A stretch of 64,000 bases of DNA from contig JAQGPJ010000068.1 in the NCBI GenBank assembly GCA_028293125.1, positions 1 to 64,000 on the forward strand, read 5' to 3'. Below, one piece after another: positions 52,821-64,000 of the stretch. Within the stretch, counting starts at the first letter, position 1, and each line of letters starts with the position of its first letter. The position numbers were made by a program, and so were the translations under genes. A model generated the notes under the pieces. It was not told the origin of the DNA, did not search any database, and saw nothing but the letters and a program-made list of their open reading frames with translations. The stretch comes from Verrucomicrobiales bacterium (GTDB lineage: Bacteria; Verrucomicrobiota; Verrucomicrobiia; Verrucomicrobiales; V1-33).

Positions 52821-54665
52821 TCAGAGAGCGGCGGCGAGCACCTTCTCCATGCGGGCGAGCATGCCGGTCGGACTGTCAAGCAGGCCGGCGGCGATCAGGG
52901 CGTTGTCCCGGATCTGCTCGGCGATGAGCGGGGCCAGCTCATCGTTTTTCTTCCCGCGCAGAGCCAGCTTGCGGATCAGGTTGTGGCGGGGGTTGATTTC
53001 CAGAACGACCTTGGCTCCTCCGCCGAAGTCCTGGTTCATGGCTTTCATCATGGCGCGCATCTGCGGGCTCACCTGGCCTTCGGGCTGAAGGGCGACCGCC
53101 GGGCTGCTGACCAGACGGGAGCCGGCGCGCACGCTTTCCACGCTGTCACCGAGTGTTTCCTTCAGCCATTCGCAGATTTCCTTTGTCTGCTCCTCCGTGA
53201 GGGATTCCCCTTCGGTGGGCGGGGCATCGCCCAGATCGAGGTCGTCGCTGGCGGCGGAGACGAGGCGCTTGCCCTCCACTTCGGAAAGGGAGGAGACCAC
53301 GTATTCGTCAATGGGCTCGAAGAGGTAAATCACCTCCAGACCGCGGGCCTTGAAGGCCTCCAGATACGGGCCGGCCTCAATGGCGGCACGGCTGGGCGCG
53401 ATGAGGAAGTAAATATCCTTCTGGCCGTCCTTGGCGCGGCTGAGGTACTCGTCAAAGCCGGTCAGGACGCCGGGCTCGGTCAGGGAGGACTCGAAGCGCA
53501 GGAGCTTCGACAGGGCCGCACGGTGGCGGTCGTCCACGGCCACGCCCTCTTTGAGGAAACGGCTGAAGGCTTTGTAGAAGTCGTTGTATTTCTCGGCATT
53601 GTCCCTGGCCTCGCCCTCCAGCATCTTGATCAGGCGCTTGGTCAGAACGTCGCCGAGCTTCTGCACCAGGGCGCTGTCCTGCATGGACTCGCGGGAGATG
53701 TTCAGCGGCAGGTCGTCGCTGTCGATCACCCCTTTGGCGAAGCGCAGCCACTCCGGCAGCAGGCCGCGGGGCTTGGGATCGATGAGCACGCGCCGGCAGT
53801 AGAGGGCCACCCCGGGCTCCATCTGGCCCATGCCGTAGCGCTCAGGGTTTTCCTGGGGAATGAAGAGCAGGGAATTGATCACCAGCGGCGCGTCGGCGCT
53901 GAAGTGCAGGCGGTAGCGGGGCTCGTCCCAGGCGTGGGCGATGAATTTGTAAAATTCATTGTACTGCTCGTCGGTGACCTCGCTCTTTTTCTTCAGCCAG
54001 AGGGCCTCCACGTTGTTCACGCGCTCCCCATCCAGGAGGATGGGGAAGGGCACGAAGTTGGAGTAGCGCTCCAGAATGGTTTTGACACGGCCCTTGGCGG
54101 CGAACTCCGCGTGCTCCTCCTTCAGATGGATGACGATGCGGCACCCGCGGTGCTGGCCGGGAGCTTCCGCGACGTCGAATCCGCCACGTCCGTCGCTGGT
54201 CCACAGCAGGGATTCACCGTCCTCCCGCCAGGAGTGGGTGAAAACCTCCACCCGGTCCGCCACCATGAAGACACTGTAAAACCCGACGCCGAAGCGTCCG
54301 ATGACATTGCCCGCCGCCTGCGCGCCGGCCTCCAGATTCTGAAGAAAGGCCTTGGTGCCGCTGTGGGCGATGGTGCCGAGGTTCCTGATCAGCTCCTCGC
54401 GGGTCATCCCAATACCGTAGTCGGTGATGGTCAGGGTTTTGGCCTCGGCATCGGAGGTGATCTCAATCTCCGGCTCCTTTTCGGATTCGAAAACGGAGGG
54501 CTCCGTCAGACGCAGGTGGCGCAGCTTCTCCAGGGAGTCGGCGGCATTGGACACCAGCTCGCGGACAAAGATCTCGCGGTCGGTGTAAAGGGAGTTGATG
54601 ACGATGTCCAGCAGCTGGCGGACTTCGGCCTGAAAGGGTTGGTGGGTGACAGTATCGGTGCTCAT
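52821..54665 (-). CDS. htpG: Hsp90-family chaperone HtpG
   Basis: A 614-residue protein of normal HtpG length. The N-terminal GHKL ATPase carries REIFVRELVSNAADSLEKLRHL, TITDYGIGMTREELIRNLGTIAHSGTKAFL and VIGRFGVGFYSVFMVADRVEVFTHSW. The middle domain has RVNNVEALWLKKKSEVTDEQYNEFYKFIAH, PKPRGLLPEWLRFAKGVIDSDDLPLNISRE and the catalytic-loop region. The C-terminal dimerisation part ends RNLIRKLALRGKKNDELAPLIAEQIRDNALIAAGLLDSPTGMLARMEKVLAAAL. It helps fold client proteins under stress. Monocistronic, ending at a terminator hairpin; no CIRCE element was seen upstream. Confidence 0.97.
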   Translation of the reverse strand: MSTDTVTHQPFQAEVRQLLDIVINSLYTDREIFVRELVSNAADSLEKLRHLRLTEPSVFESEKEPEIEITSDAEAKTLTITDYGIGMTREELIRNLGTIAHSGTKAFLQNLEAGAQAAGNVIGRFGVGFYSVFMVADRVEVFTHSWREDGESLLWTSDGRGGFDVAEAPGQHRGCRIVIHLKEEHAEFAAKGRVKTILERYSNFVPFPILLDGERVNNVEALWLKKKSEVTDEQYNEFYKFIAHAWDEPRYRLHFSADAPLVINSLLFIPQENPERYGMGQMEPGVALYCRRVLIDPKPRGLLPEWLRFAKGVIDSDDLPLNISRESMQDSALVQKLGDVLTKRLIKMLEGEARDNAEKYNDFYKAFSRFLKEGVAVDDRHRAALSKLLRFESSLTEPGVLTGFDEYLSRAKDGQKDIYFLIAPSRAAIEAGPYLEAFKARGLEVIYLFEPIDEYVVSSLSEVEGKRLVSAASDDLDLGDAPPTEGESLTEEQTKEICEWLKETLGDSVESVRAGSRLVSSPAVALQPEGQVSPQMRAMMKAMNQDFGGGAKVVLEINPRHNLIRKLALRGKKNDELAPLIAEQIRDNALIAAGLLDSPTGMLARMEKVLAAAL

Positions 54666-54808
54666 GGCATTCTGGTTGGAGAAAAGGGGGTGGAAAAGAG
54701 GGCTGCCACTTTAACGATCAACAGCCGGCTGTCAAAAGCCCTCATGCAGCAGTGCGGTTGGGGCGGCGGGGTTTTGGAGTTGTATTTCTGATCAAGTTTT
54801 TGTGGCGA

Positions 54809-54821
54809 CCCGAAATTCGGG
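54809..54821. promoter_or_regulatory. Palindrome CCCGAAATTCGGG between htpG and the ATPase/TOPRIM operon
   Basis: A perfect 6-1-6 palindrome 68 bp before the ATPase start codon and about 145 bp from the htpG start. It could be an operator of either operon. No regulator can be named. Confidence 0.35.
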
Positions 54822-54888
54822 ATGACGGGTGCTGGAAATGACTTTAGTGGAGGGCAAATCGTGCGCCTCACGATGAACCCGGACCTTC

Positions 54889-56025
54889 ATGGGCATGCTG
54901 TTACCCATTTCCACGCTCACCGTGACCAGATTCCGTTCGCTGCGGGGTCTGACTGCCGGGCCTTTTGGCAGGGTGAATTTGATTACAGGGAAAAACAACA
55001 CCGGCAAATCAACTCTGCTGGAGGCCATCCGTGTTCTGGTGACGGATGGCGCTCCCGGCACGCTTTTCAGTATTCTCAATTACCGGGAGGAGCTCACCGC
55101 TTCCGACCGGGAGGCGCCCATCACACCACTGGACTCACCGTGGTTTTCCAGTCTTTTCTCTGATTTTCCCGATTTGACCGGATGCGGTGAGCCGTTCACG
55201 GTTTCGAGCGCCGCCGGTGATTCCATGCCGCTGAAAACGGTGGAAATCAAAGTGGGTTGGTATTCTGAGCAGGTGGATGATGAAACCGGCAACCACCGCT
55301 TTATTCCCGTAACGGGAACAGATCCGCCTGATGAGAATGAGGCAGTGCCATTTCTGGAAATCAAAGCCCCCCACCGGCAACGGAGAATCCGCCTCGACAG
55401 CCTCCGGAGCATGGCGGGGCGCAGAGTGGTTGAGGGGATGGGAACGGAAGGACTGCGGATGCCCTGCCTCTATCTTGATCCGTTCAGTGGCCGTTCCCCG
55501 TCCCACCTTGGAGTTTTGTGGGATGCCATCGCCCTCACCAGCCGTGAGAGACAGGTGGTTGAGGCGCTCAGGATTATTAGCCCGGATATTGAGGCTGTCT
55601 CCATGATTGGCAGTGGGAATGGCAACCGCTTCCGAACGGCCATTGCCAAAAGCCGTCAGTTCCGCGCCCCTGTCTCCCTGAGAACGTTTGGCGACGGCGT
55701 GAACCGCCTTTTCGGAATTATTCTTTCCCTTGTGAATGCCGCTGGGGGGGTGCTGCTGGTGGATGAGATCGAGAATGGGCTGCACCATTCCATTCTTCCT
55801 GATGTATGGAAGATCATTTTTCAAATGGCGGATGAACTGAACGTTCAGATTTTCGCCACGTCCCATAGTTGGGATTGCGTGGACTCCTTTCAGCAGGCCG
55901 CCAACGTCCACCCGCAAACCGGTGTGCTGGCCCGGTTGACCTCTTTGAACGGCAAAATTATCCCCACCCTCTTCAGTGAGAACGAACTGCGCATCGCGGC
56001 CAGGGATCAAATTGAAGTCCGCTGA
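54889..56025 (+). CDS. OLD/AAA_15-like ATPase, first gene of a two-gene ATPase-TOPRIM cassette
   Basis: A 378-residue SMC/ABC-like ATPase. It begins ISTLTVTRFRSLRGLTAGPFGRVNLITGKNNTGKSTLLEAI, a typical AAA_15/OLD start with Walker A GKNNTGKST (34-42). A signature-like segment SLRTFGDGVNRLFGIILSLVNAAGG (263-287) follows, then Walker B VLLVDEIENGLH (288-299) and the switch IFATSHSWDCVDSF. There is no TOPRIM domain in the polypeptide; instead a TOPRIM-like protein is encoded 2 bp downstream. Similar split pairs include anti-phage PARIS (AriA/AriB); fused versions are OLD and GajA of Gabija. A defence role is inferred from architecture. ATG 54895 is an alternative start. Confidence 0.82.
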   Translation: MGMLLPISTLTVTRFRSLRGLTAGPFGRVNLITGKNNTGKSTLLEAIRVLVTDGAPGTLFSILNYREELTASDREAPITPLDSPWFSSLFSDFPDLTGCGEPFTVSSAAGDSMPLKTVEIKVGWYSEQVDDETGNHRFIPVTGTDPPDENEAVPFLEIKAPHRQRRIRLDSLRSMAGRRVVEGMGTEGLRMPCLYLDPFSGRSPSHLGVLWDAIALTSRERQVVEALRIISPDIEAVSMIGSGNGNRFRTAIAKSRQFRAPVSLRTFGDGVNRLFGIILSLVNAAGGVLLVDEIENGLHHSILPDVWKIIFQMADELNVQIFATSHSWDCVDSFQQAANVHPQTGVLARLTSLNGKIIPTLFSENELRIAARDQIEVR

Positions 56026-56027
56026 TC

Positions 56028-56654
56028 ATGGCCGCTCCCAAACAGCTTCTTGTTGAGGGCACGGATGACTATCATGTCATCCTGAATCTCCAAGGGTCGC
56101 GCGGTCTCCGCATTCTGGACAAGAAACAGATCCATGATCTGCAGGGCGTGGAGAACCTGCTTGAAAGCCTGCCTGTGCGCATCCGCGCCAGCGAGGGCGG
56201 CGCTGTGGGCGCGGTGCTTGATGCGGACACCAGTCTGGCGGACCGCTGGCGCGGCATACGCGGCAGGATGGAGCGGCTGGGATATACTGATGTCCCGGCG
56301 GATCCCGCGCCGGAAGGCACCATCCTGATGCCGCCCGCCGGCACCCTGCTTCCCAGAGTGGGCATCTGGCTGATGCCGGACAACTCCACCTCGGGAATTC
56401 TGGAGGATTTTCTCAGGTTTCTGGTTCCGCCGGAGGACAGGCTCATTCAAACCGCGGAGCAGGCCATTGACCGGCTGCCGGACAGGCCGTTTCCTGACAA
56501 GGACCGCTCCAAGGCTCTCATGCACACGTGGCTGGCGTGGCGGGAGGAGCCCGGAAAGCCCTTTGGCCAGGCGATCACCGCCCGGTATCTCCATGGGGAT
56601 GTGCGGCAGGCCGACCTTTTCATCCATTGGCTCCAGATCCTGTTCGCCGATTGA
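56028..56654 (+). CDS. DUF3226/TOPRIM-like protein partnered with the ATPase
   Basis: A 208-residue cytosolic protein starting two bases after the ATPase stop. It opens KQLLVEGTDDYHVILNLQ, with Glu10 in the usual TOPRIM position. VGAVLDADTSLADRWRGIRGRMERLGY supplies the DxD pair (Asp65, Asp67), and VGIWLMPDNSTSGILEDFLRFLVP (Glu126) supplies a further acidic residue seen in DUF3226. TOPRIM nucleases use this acidic constellation with Mg. Spacing implies tight co-translation with the ATPase. The DUF3226 label is by pattern recognition, and the effector (tRNA, DNA or other) is unknown. Confidence 0.78.
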   Translation: MAAPKQLLVEGTDDYHVILNLQGSRGLRILDKKQIHDLQGVENLLESLPVRIRASEGGAVGAVLDADTSLADRWRGIRGRMERLGYTDVPADPAPEGTILMPPAGTLLPRVGIWLMPDNSTSGILEDFLRFLVPPEDRLIQTAEQAIDRLPDRPFPDKDRSKALMHTWLAWREEPGKPFGQAITARYLHGDVRQADLFIHWLQILFAD

Positions 56655-56711
56655 GCGCGGGAGGGAATCGGGATGAAAATCGGCGCTGGCCGGTCCGGGC
56701 GCTGAACACAA

Positions 56712-58898
56712 CTATCTCCCAACCGCTTTCAGTTCCTCCTGCGTCCAGGGAGAGGTCCGCGCTTCCGTCTCCCTGCGGATTTTGGCGATGTCACCGGCGG
56801 TGAGGATGCGGTTCCAGCCGTGCCAGTGCTCGCCCGCGTAGGTCAGCACCTGCGCCAGCTGCTCGTCGGTGTGGGTTTTCTCCAGCGGGGGCATGAGGCC
56901 GGCACCGTAGCTGACGCCGTCGAGGGGGCCGGTCAGGCCCTGAAGGAGGATGCGGGCAAGGATGGTGACGTCCCCGTTGTTGGCCATCCAGCTGGATTTG
57001 GCCAAAGGCGGGGCCAGCAGGGTATCCCCGGCCTTCAGGCCCATGCCGTCCGGGCCGTGGCAGGAGATGCAGAGCGTCTCGTACACCAGACGCCCCTGCT
57101 GCGCGGCAGGGCTGAGCCGGCTCTGGAGGTTCTCCGCGATGTCATGGTTTTTGACGGCGTCCACGAGGGGAAGCGGACGGTTTCCAAGCTGGAAATTCCC
57201 TGTTTGGCCGGCGGCGCGCCAAGCCAGAAAGGACTGTGTGGCCACGTGGGCATCGGGATCCGTGTCCGTGCCCCTGATGGCGGCGGCTGTCTCCGCATCC
57301 CGCTGCAGCAGCCATGGCTCGGCAAGCTGCACGGCGGCCCGGCGCACGCGGGGCTCCTTGTCCTTGAGGGCGGCGAGAACCGTCTCCTTTTTCAGCGAAT
57401 CCAGCCCGCTCAGGCACCAGAGGCTGTGGAGGCGGGCGTTGGTGTCGGAGTGTTTGGTCATTTGCTCCAAGGCCGGGACAGCGGATTTACCGCCCCGGGA
57501 CACGATCAGCATCTGCGCGGTGTCGCGCCACCAGCCGCCGGGATTGGAAAGGTGGGCGGCCAGTTCCGTGGAGGACTCGTCCAGCATGCGGGGACGCGGC
57601 AGTTTGGCGGCGGACTGGCCGTCGGGCAGCAGCCGGTAAATCCGGCCATGGCGGTGGACTTTGATCATGCCCCAGCGCTTGATGCGCTCATACCGCTCGA
57701 CCCACAGCTCCAGCTTGTTTTTGCGGTAGTCCTCGACATAGTGGGCGCGCAGTTCCGGGGTGACGGCGGTGGGAAACCACTCCTTCTCCTGAATGATGCC
57801 CCGGTAGAGATCCGCGATATAGAGACCGCCATCGGGTCCGCACTCGGTCCACACCGGGCGGAAATAGGCATCCCGCGAGCGGACAAACTCGCTGCCGGGG
57901 AAGGCGTTGTGCGCGGTGCCTTTGCCATCCTGCCACGAATAGCGCGTCATGCGGATCAGCCGTCCCACCGGCTCGCAGCCGAGGGAGTTTCCGTTCCACT
58001 GCGGAAAAAGCGGGCTGCGGACCACGCTCTGCCCGCAGGTGGCGGAGAAATGCGTCAGCTGCGCCTGGCGCGGCACATCGTAGCCGCCGTCACTGAAGTC
58101 CCACACCGGGCAGATGCCCCAGGGACGGAAATACCCCTCCTCATGCTCCGGCAGATCCAGAATAGGGTAGCCGGCGGGCAGCTGGAAGCTGTGGGCGGGA
58201 TTGGCCCCGCCGCCCCAGGAGCAGATGAGCCGCCCGTCGTCATCACGCGCGAGCCCCCACTGGCTGACGCGGCCCCGGCTGTGGGGCATGGCCACCAGTT
58301 TGCCTCCGTTCCAGCGGAGGCGGCGGTCGTTGGTGATGATGGTGTTGTCGAGATTCCAGAGCAGGCCGCTCTGCTGATGCTCAATATTTCCATGGTCGGA
58401 CTCTCCTCGCCACGCCACCTCTTTCCGGTCGGCCACGCCGTCCCGGTTGTCGTCAAAATAGGACCAGATGGTCTGATCCTCCGTGAAATACACCAGCACC
58501 CGGTCCTGCAGGGGCAGCACCGCGCGTGGCAGGACCACGTTGTCGATAAAGACGGTGCGTTTGTCCATTTTCCCGTCGCCGTCGGTGTCCGTCAGTTTCA
58601 CCACCCGGCTCACGGGATCCAGCTGGCCGGTGGCGTGCTCGTCCTGCATGTAGGTGCGCCACTCGCAGACGTAGAGCGAGCCATTGCCGTCGAAGGCCAT
58701 CATGGAGGGCTCCTCAACCATGGGCTCGCTGGCCACGCACTCCAGATGGAAGCCTTTGGGCACCTCGATGGTGCGGATGGACTCCTCCGGGGACAGGGCC
58801 GGGAAAGTGGTGTCGGGATTCCATTCACCCTCCGCGCGGGCGGGCAGGGTCAGGCCGATAAGGGCCAGCGGGAGGAGGAAAAAACGGGTGGGTGTCAT
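56712..58898 (-). CDS. PVC-type heme-binding CxxCH protein (propeller, HEAT, cytochrome c)
   Basis: A 728-residue exported protein started at ATG 58898 (MTPTRFFLLPLALIGLTLPARAEGEW). The N-terminal propeller region has RTIEVPKGFHLECVASEPMVEEPSMMAFDGNGSLYVCEW, VSRVVKLTDTDGDGKMDKRTVFIDNVVLPRAVLPLQDRVLVYFT and DSHGNIEHQQSGLLWNLDNTIITNDRRLRWNGG-like blocks. The middle is HEAT-like (ALEQMTKHSDTNARLHSLWCLSGLDSLKKETVLAALKDKEPRVRRAAVQLAE). The C-terminus is a cytochrome c with RLVYETLCISCHGPDGMGLKAGDTLLAPPLAKSSW, one CxxCH heme site, and a distal-ligand candidate in GAGLMPPL. These proteins are a verrucomicrobial/planctomycete speciality of unproven substrate. It converges on the TOPRIM gene, with 57 bp between. 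Confidence 0.9.
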   Translation of the reverse strand: MTPTRFFLLPLALIGLTLPARAEGEWNPDTTFPALSPEESIRTIEVPKGFHLECVASEPMVEEPSMMAFDGNGSLYVCEWRTYMQDEHATGQLDPVSRVVKLTDTDGDGKMDKRTVFIDNVVLPRAVLPLQDRVLVYFTEDQTIWSYFDDNRDGVADRKEVAWRGESDHGNIEHQQSGLLWNLDNTIITNDRRLRWNGGKLVAMPHSRGRVSQWGLARDDDGRLICSWGGGANPAHSFQLPAGYPILDLPEHEEGYFRPWGICPVWDFSDGGYDVPRQAQLTHFSATCGQSVVRSPLFPQWNGNSLGCEPVGRLIRMTRYSWQDGKGTAHNAFPGSEFVRSRDAYFRPVWTECGPDGGLYIADLYRGIIQEKEWFPTAVTPELRAHYVEDYRKNKLELWVERYERIKRWGMIKVHRHGRIYRLLPDGQSAAKLPRPRMLDESSTELAAHLSNPGGWWRDTAQMLIVSRGGKSAVPALEQMTKHSDTNARLHSLWCLSGLDSLKKETVLAALKDKEPRVRRAAVQLAEPWLLQRDAETAAAIRGTDTDPDAHVATQSFLAWRAAGQTGNFQLGNRPLPLVDAVKNHDIAENLQSRLSPAAQQGRLVYETLCISCHGPDGMGLKAGDTLLAPPLAKSSWMANNGDVTILARILLQGLTGPLDGVSYGAGLMPPLEKTHTDEQLAQVLTYAGEHWHGWNRILTAGDIAKIRRETEARTSPWTQEELKAVGR

Positions 58899-59095
58899 GG
58901 CTCTGGTGGGATCCTTAATGCACGGTCTCCGCATCCGCGCCACCGCTCATCGGTGCGGTTGACGGGAACTTCCGGAGCCAGGCGGATTTGAACAGTCATG
59001 AATCCTCCTTGCACGGGGGAGAGGGCTGCTCCAGGATGATGATTCCCGCCGGGCTGCCTGCGGGAACAGCAACCTTTTTTCATTTTCATTACCCT

Positions 59096-61891
<2,796 letters not shown>

Positions 61892-61957
61892 GCGGGAAAA
61901 TTCAAAAACCAGGACTGCCCGGCCCGCTGAGGCCCGCTCCGTCCCCTTCACAACGCC

Positions 61958-62203
61958 ATGAATCTTGAAATGCCCACTCCGGCGGAGACCGAAGGTCTGC
62001 GGAAAGCGCTGCTGATCGTGCTTGGAGTGATGATTGTGACCATCCCCGTCATCGCAGTACTGGTGGTCGCCAAAATCAAAGCCAACCAGCGGGACCGTGA
62101 ACGGCGTCCAGCCCCTCCCCCGGCTGGAAACAACCCCGCTGAAAGCCCGCGGGCGGCGCGGAGCACGGACGAAGCCGGCCGTGAGCCGCCACCCCATGCC
62201 TGA
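61958..62203 (+). CDS. Small single-pass membrane protein
   Basis: An 81-residue protein with one helix at about 17-40 (ALLIVLGVMIVTIPVIAVLVVAKI), followed by a basic stretch KANQRDRERR and a Pro/Ala-rich tail. It lies 66 bp after gyrA on the same strand, and its stop overlaps the start of the DOMON-like gene by 8 bp, which supports translation of this frame. No family is recognised. Confidence 0.55.
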   Translation: MNLEMPTPAETEGLRKALLIVLGVMIVTIPVIAVLVVAKIKANQRDRERRPAPPPAGNNPAESPRAARSTDEAGREPPPHA

Positions 62204-62813
62204 GCGGCGGTCCCGGCTTTTTGAACACCCGGATTTCCCGCCCCCGGGCGGAGGCTCCGGCTGGCATCCTCTGCATCTTCCCTGGCCGCATCTCATCAGC
62301 ACGCCGGATCATGCCGTGCCACGTGTCCGCTGGACCCGGTGCGGTGCGGGAGCGCTCCTTTGGGAGATCCAAGCTCCTCCGCCACTCGCGGCGCGGAGCG
62401 CGTTCAGAACGGCGGCTGACGGATTCACCGAAGGCCTGTGGACGCAGGATGTCGCGGAGTGCTTCATCGCGGACCCCGGCACAGGCCACTATACGGAATA
62501 CAATCTCAGCCCGGCGGGAGCCTGGTGGGCCTGCCATTACACCGCACCCCGCCAGCGCAGCGATCCACAGCCGGACTGGCTCCGGGCCGGCATCGTAACC
62601 GAAACCGGCTGGACGAAAACCGGCTGGACGGGCCGCATGATCTGCCCCCTTCCCCCGCCTGCAGCCACGCAAGCCGCGACGGGCCGCCCTGTCGTGAATT
62701 TCACGGCGGTTGTGGCGATTCCGGACGCCCGCGCCTACTACAGTCTGGCCGCCATCGGTGGCGGTGAGCGCCCGGATTTTCACCGGCTCATGGGTTGGAG
62801 AGAGCTGGAGTAA
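62196..62813 (+). CDS. DOMON-like domain protein
   Basis: A 205-residue protein when started at ATG 62196 (MPERRSRLFEHPDF); the longer track ORF would overlap the small membrane protein by 100 bp. It matches the DOMON-like/CBM9-type pattern: VRWTRCGAGALLWEIQAPPP, GFTEGLWTQDVAECFIADPGTGHYTEYNLSPAGAWWACHYTAPRQ, and a C-terminal VVNFTAVVAIPDARAYYSLAAIGGGERPDFHRL. There is no signal peptide. DOMON-like proteins are usually envelope or cytosolic carbohydrate- or heme-binding folds of unknown role. The upstream membrane protein may be its partner. Confidence 0.72.
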   Translation: MPERRSRLFEHPDFPPPGGGSGWHPLHLPWPHLISTPDHAVPRVRWTRCGAGALLWEIQAPPPLAARSAFRTAADGFTEGLWTQDVAECFIADPGTGHYTEYNLSPAGAWWACHYTAPRQRSDPQPDWLRAGIVTETGWTKTGWTGRMICPLPPPAATQAATGRPVVNFTAVVAIPDARAYYSLAAIGGGERPDFHRLMGWRELE

Positions 62814-62854
62814 ACGGGCATCAGTCCTGCGGAGCCCGGAAGCCTGCTGCCGGT

Positions 62855-64000
62855 TCACTCCGCAGCCCGTGTGGACACGGCGCGCCACCAGGCGCGGGGA
62901 CCAGCAGGCCGGGGGAGATTGACCTCATGGAAAGTCTCCGCGGGGGTGATGGTTGTGGTCCGGGAGACCGGAACGACGTTCCGCCAGGAGAGCAGATCCG
63001 TAGTGATCTGATAGAGGAAACTGTCCGCCGTGTCGCTAGGCCAGCCGTGATGGCTGAATCGGAACAGGGATCCGTTGAGGGCGGTGACAGGCGGCTGTCC
63101 GTATCTTTCCCCGAAGGCAAAGCTGGTGAAGGTCCCCGCCGTGGCCGGGCGGTTGGCCAGCCAGGTCCGGTAGTCCGGCAGTGCGGCGGGGGTGAAAATC
63201 TCCAGAGTCCATGACTGGAGCACCGCGGTCTGGGTGTCGGGCCGGTCGTCCATGACCCGGAGAGTCCAGATGCCGGCGGCGGCGCGGTCCGTGAGAACCG
63301 TCAGATCGGCGGCGGGCTGCAGGGCATCGGTGCAGGGCGGGCCGGACTGGGAAAACGGGCGCAGGGAGTGCGGGGAAAGCAGCGTCCGGCGGAAGTCCGC
63401 TCCATGCCGGAGGCGGGCTCCGTCCACCAGCGTCAGCGGTGGCAGCAGCAGAGCCGGCGGCGTCTCGAGAGTGAGGGTCAGCGTCTGGGTGTCGGGGTGC
63501 CTGAGGTCCAGCCAGATCCGGATTTCCTCAATGTTTCCGGGCGCTGTCAGGCTGATGGGAAAGGTGGCCGCGCCATGGTCGGGCACCGCCGCCGGTCCGG
63601 GAAAAGTGGCCACCGCCTGGGTGCGGCGGAAGAGCCGGGCCGGTTCGGTCAGCGGCAGAGGGACCGCGGTACCGAATGGCGGACGGGAGCGGAACTCCAG
63701 TGCCAGCCGGGCACAGGCCAGCCGGGGCAGGCTGAAAGCGCCCCCGGTCAGCAGTCCCGCCGGCGTCATGAGAAGGGTCTGCACCGGCCCATTGCCCATG
63801 GGTGGCTGCCATCCGGGATCCAAGGTGCCGTCAGGCTGGAGCCGCAGGATGGACCGCACGGGCCGGGTTCCACAGAGGGAGAAATCGCCGCCGGCGTAAA
63901 TCCGGTTCTGACCGTCCAGCGCCAAAGTCTGCACGGCGTCGTCCAGGACCGGCGGAGCGAAGGAGGGATCGGCTGATCCGTTTTCCAGCACCCGAGCCAG
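62855..64000 (-). CDS. Delta-60-repeat/P-domain exoprotein, 5' end outside window
   Basis: The frame is open to the window edge (LARVLENGSADPSFAPP continues the track ORF upstream), so the start is missing; at least 381 codons are visible. The N-terminal visible part has delta-60 repeats (NGSADPSFAPPVLDDAVQTLALDGQNRIYAGGDFSLCGTRPVRSILRLQPDGTLDPGWQPP). A proprotein-convertase-type P domain follows (IRIWLDLRHPDTQTLTLTLETPPALLL ... GIWTLRVMDDRPDTQTAVLQSWTLEIF) and the end carries the module ...YQITTDLLSWRNVVPVSR... shared with other exoproteins. It is probably a large secreted protein of unknown role. Confidence 0.75.
   Translation of the reverse strand: MARVLENGSADPSFAPPVLDDAVQTLALDGQNRIYAGGDFSLCGTRPVRSILRLQPDGTLDPGWQPPMGNGPVQTLLMTPAGLLTGGAFSLPRLACARLALEFRSRPPFGTAVPLPLTEPARLFRRTQAVATFPGPAAVPDHGAATFPISLTAPGNIEEIRIWLDLRHPDTQTLTLTLETPPALLLPPLTLVDGARLRHGADFRRTLLSPHSLRPFSQSGPPCTDALQPAADLTVLTDRAAAGIWTLRVMDDRPDTQTAVLQSWTLEIFTPAALPDYRTWLANRPATAGTFTSFAFGERYGQPPVTALNGSLFRFSHHGWPSDTADSFLYQITTDLLSWRNVVPVSRTTTITPAETFHEVNLPRPAGPRAWWRAVSTRAAE

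Overview
The window is GC-rich (roughly 60-65 % by eye) and looks like chromosomal DNA of a member of the Verrucomicrobiota, probably a Verrucomicrobiales-type heterotroph. This is inferred from gene content, not from a marker gene. The evidence is: a PVC-type heme-binding CxxCH protein, a Planctomycete-type cytochrome c/WD40 protein, an ECF sigma factor coupled to a WD40 Ser/Thr kinase, a PEP-CTERM choice-of-anchor protein, giant lamin-tail/CotH exoproteins, a delta-60-repeat exoprotein, and mostly weak Shine-Dalgarno sequences. I found no rRNA, tRNA, CRISPR array, insertion sequence or prophage.

Region 1 (1-2.5 kb, minus strand) is a PepSY-TM / DUF2271 / DUF4198 iron-associated operon behind a perfect 19-bp palindrome resembling a Fur box. 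Region 2 (2.7-5.0 kb) is a secreted cytochrome c/WD40/coiled-coil protein. Region 3 (5.1-9.4 kb, minus) is a metal-response operon in the order CnrY-like membrane protein, CnrX-like periplasmic sensor, CnrH-like ECF sigma factor, then two small CCxPC proteins flanking a multicopper oxidase fused to a CopB-like outer-membrane barrel. Divergent from it (10-16 kb, plus) is a tripartite MacAB-TolC-type export operon with an unusually long outer-membrane component.

Region 4 (16-20 kb, minus) is an ECF sigma factor overlapping a 1104-residue receptor-like kinase with WD40 repeats. Region 5 (20-34 kb) is mostly metabolic: a conserved protein with a nucleotidyltransferase-like motif, a YjhG/YagF-type D-xylonate dehydratase, a tandem universal stress protein, malate:quinone oxidoreductase, a dimethylglycine/sarcosine dehydrogenase with a choline-kinase-like partner, and secreted proteins of unknown role. 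Region 6 (34-43 kb) holds a long AT-richer intergenic stretch with palindromes, a PEP-CTERM protein, a peptidoglycan-binding protein, a nagB-nagA pair (NagA reduced to its barrel), a DUF2071 protein, a xylose-isomerase-like TIM barrel and an ExbB/ExbD pair.

Region 7 (43-51 kb) has a DUF488 gene in lower-GC surroundings, a repeat-containing secreted-protein gene interrupted by one in-frame amber codon, and a 1391-residue LTD/CotH exoprotein. Region 8 (51-64 kb) contains a mini-kinase/PP2C pair, htpG, a two-gene ATPase + TOPRIM cassette that resembles split OLD/PARIS-type anti-phage systems, a PVC heme protein, gyrA with atypical quinolone-pocket residues and an acidic insert, a DOMON-like protein, and a truncated delta-60 exoprotein at the window edge.

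The most interesting items are the CnrYXH-like copper regulon, the ATPase/TOPRIM pair, the kinase/phosphatase pair, the CopA-CopB fusion and the Fur-box operon. Start codons were often moved downstream of the ORF-track start to the methionine preceding a signal peptide or conserved domain; these choices are inferences.
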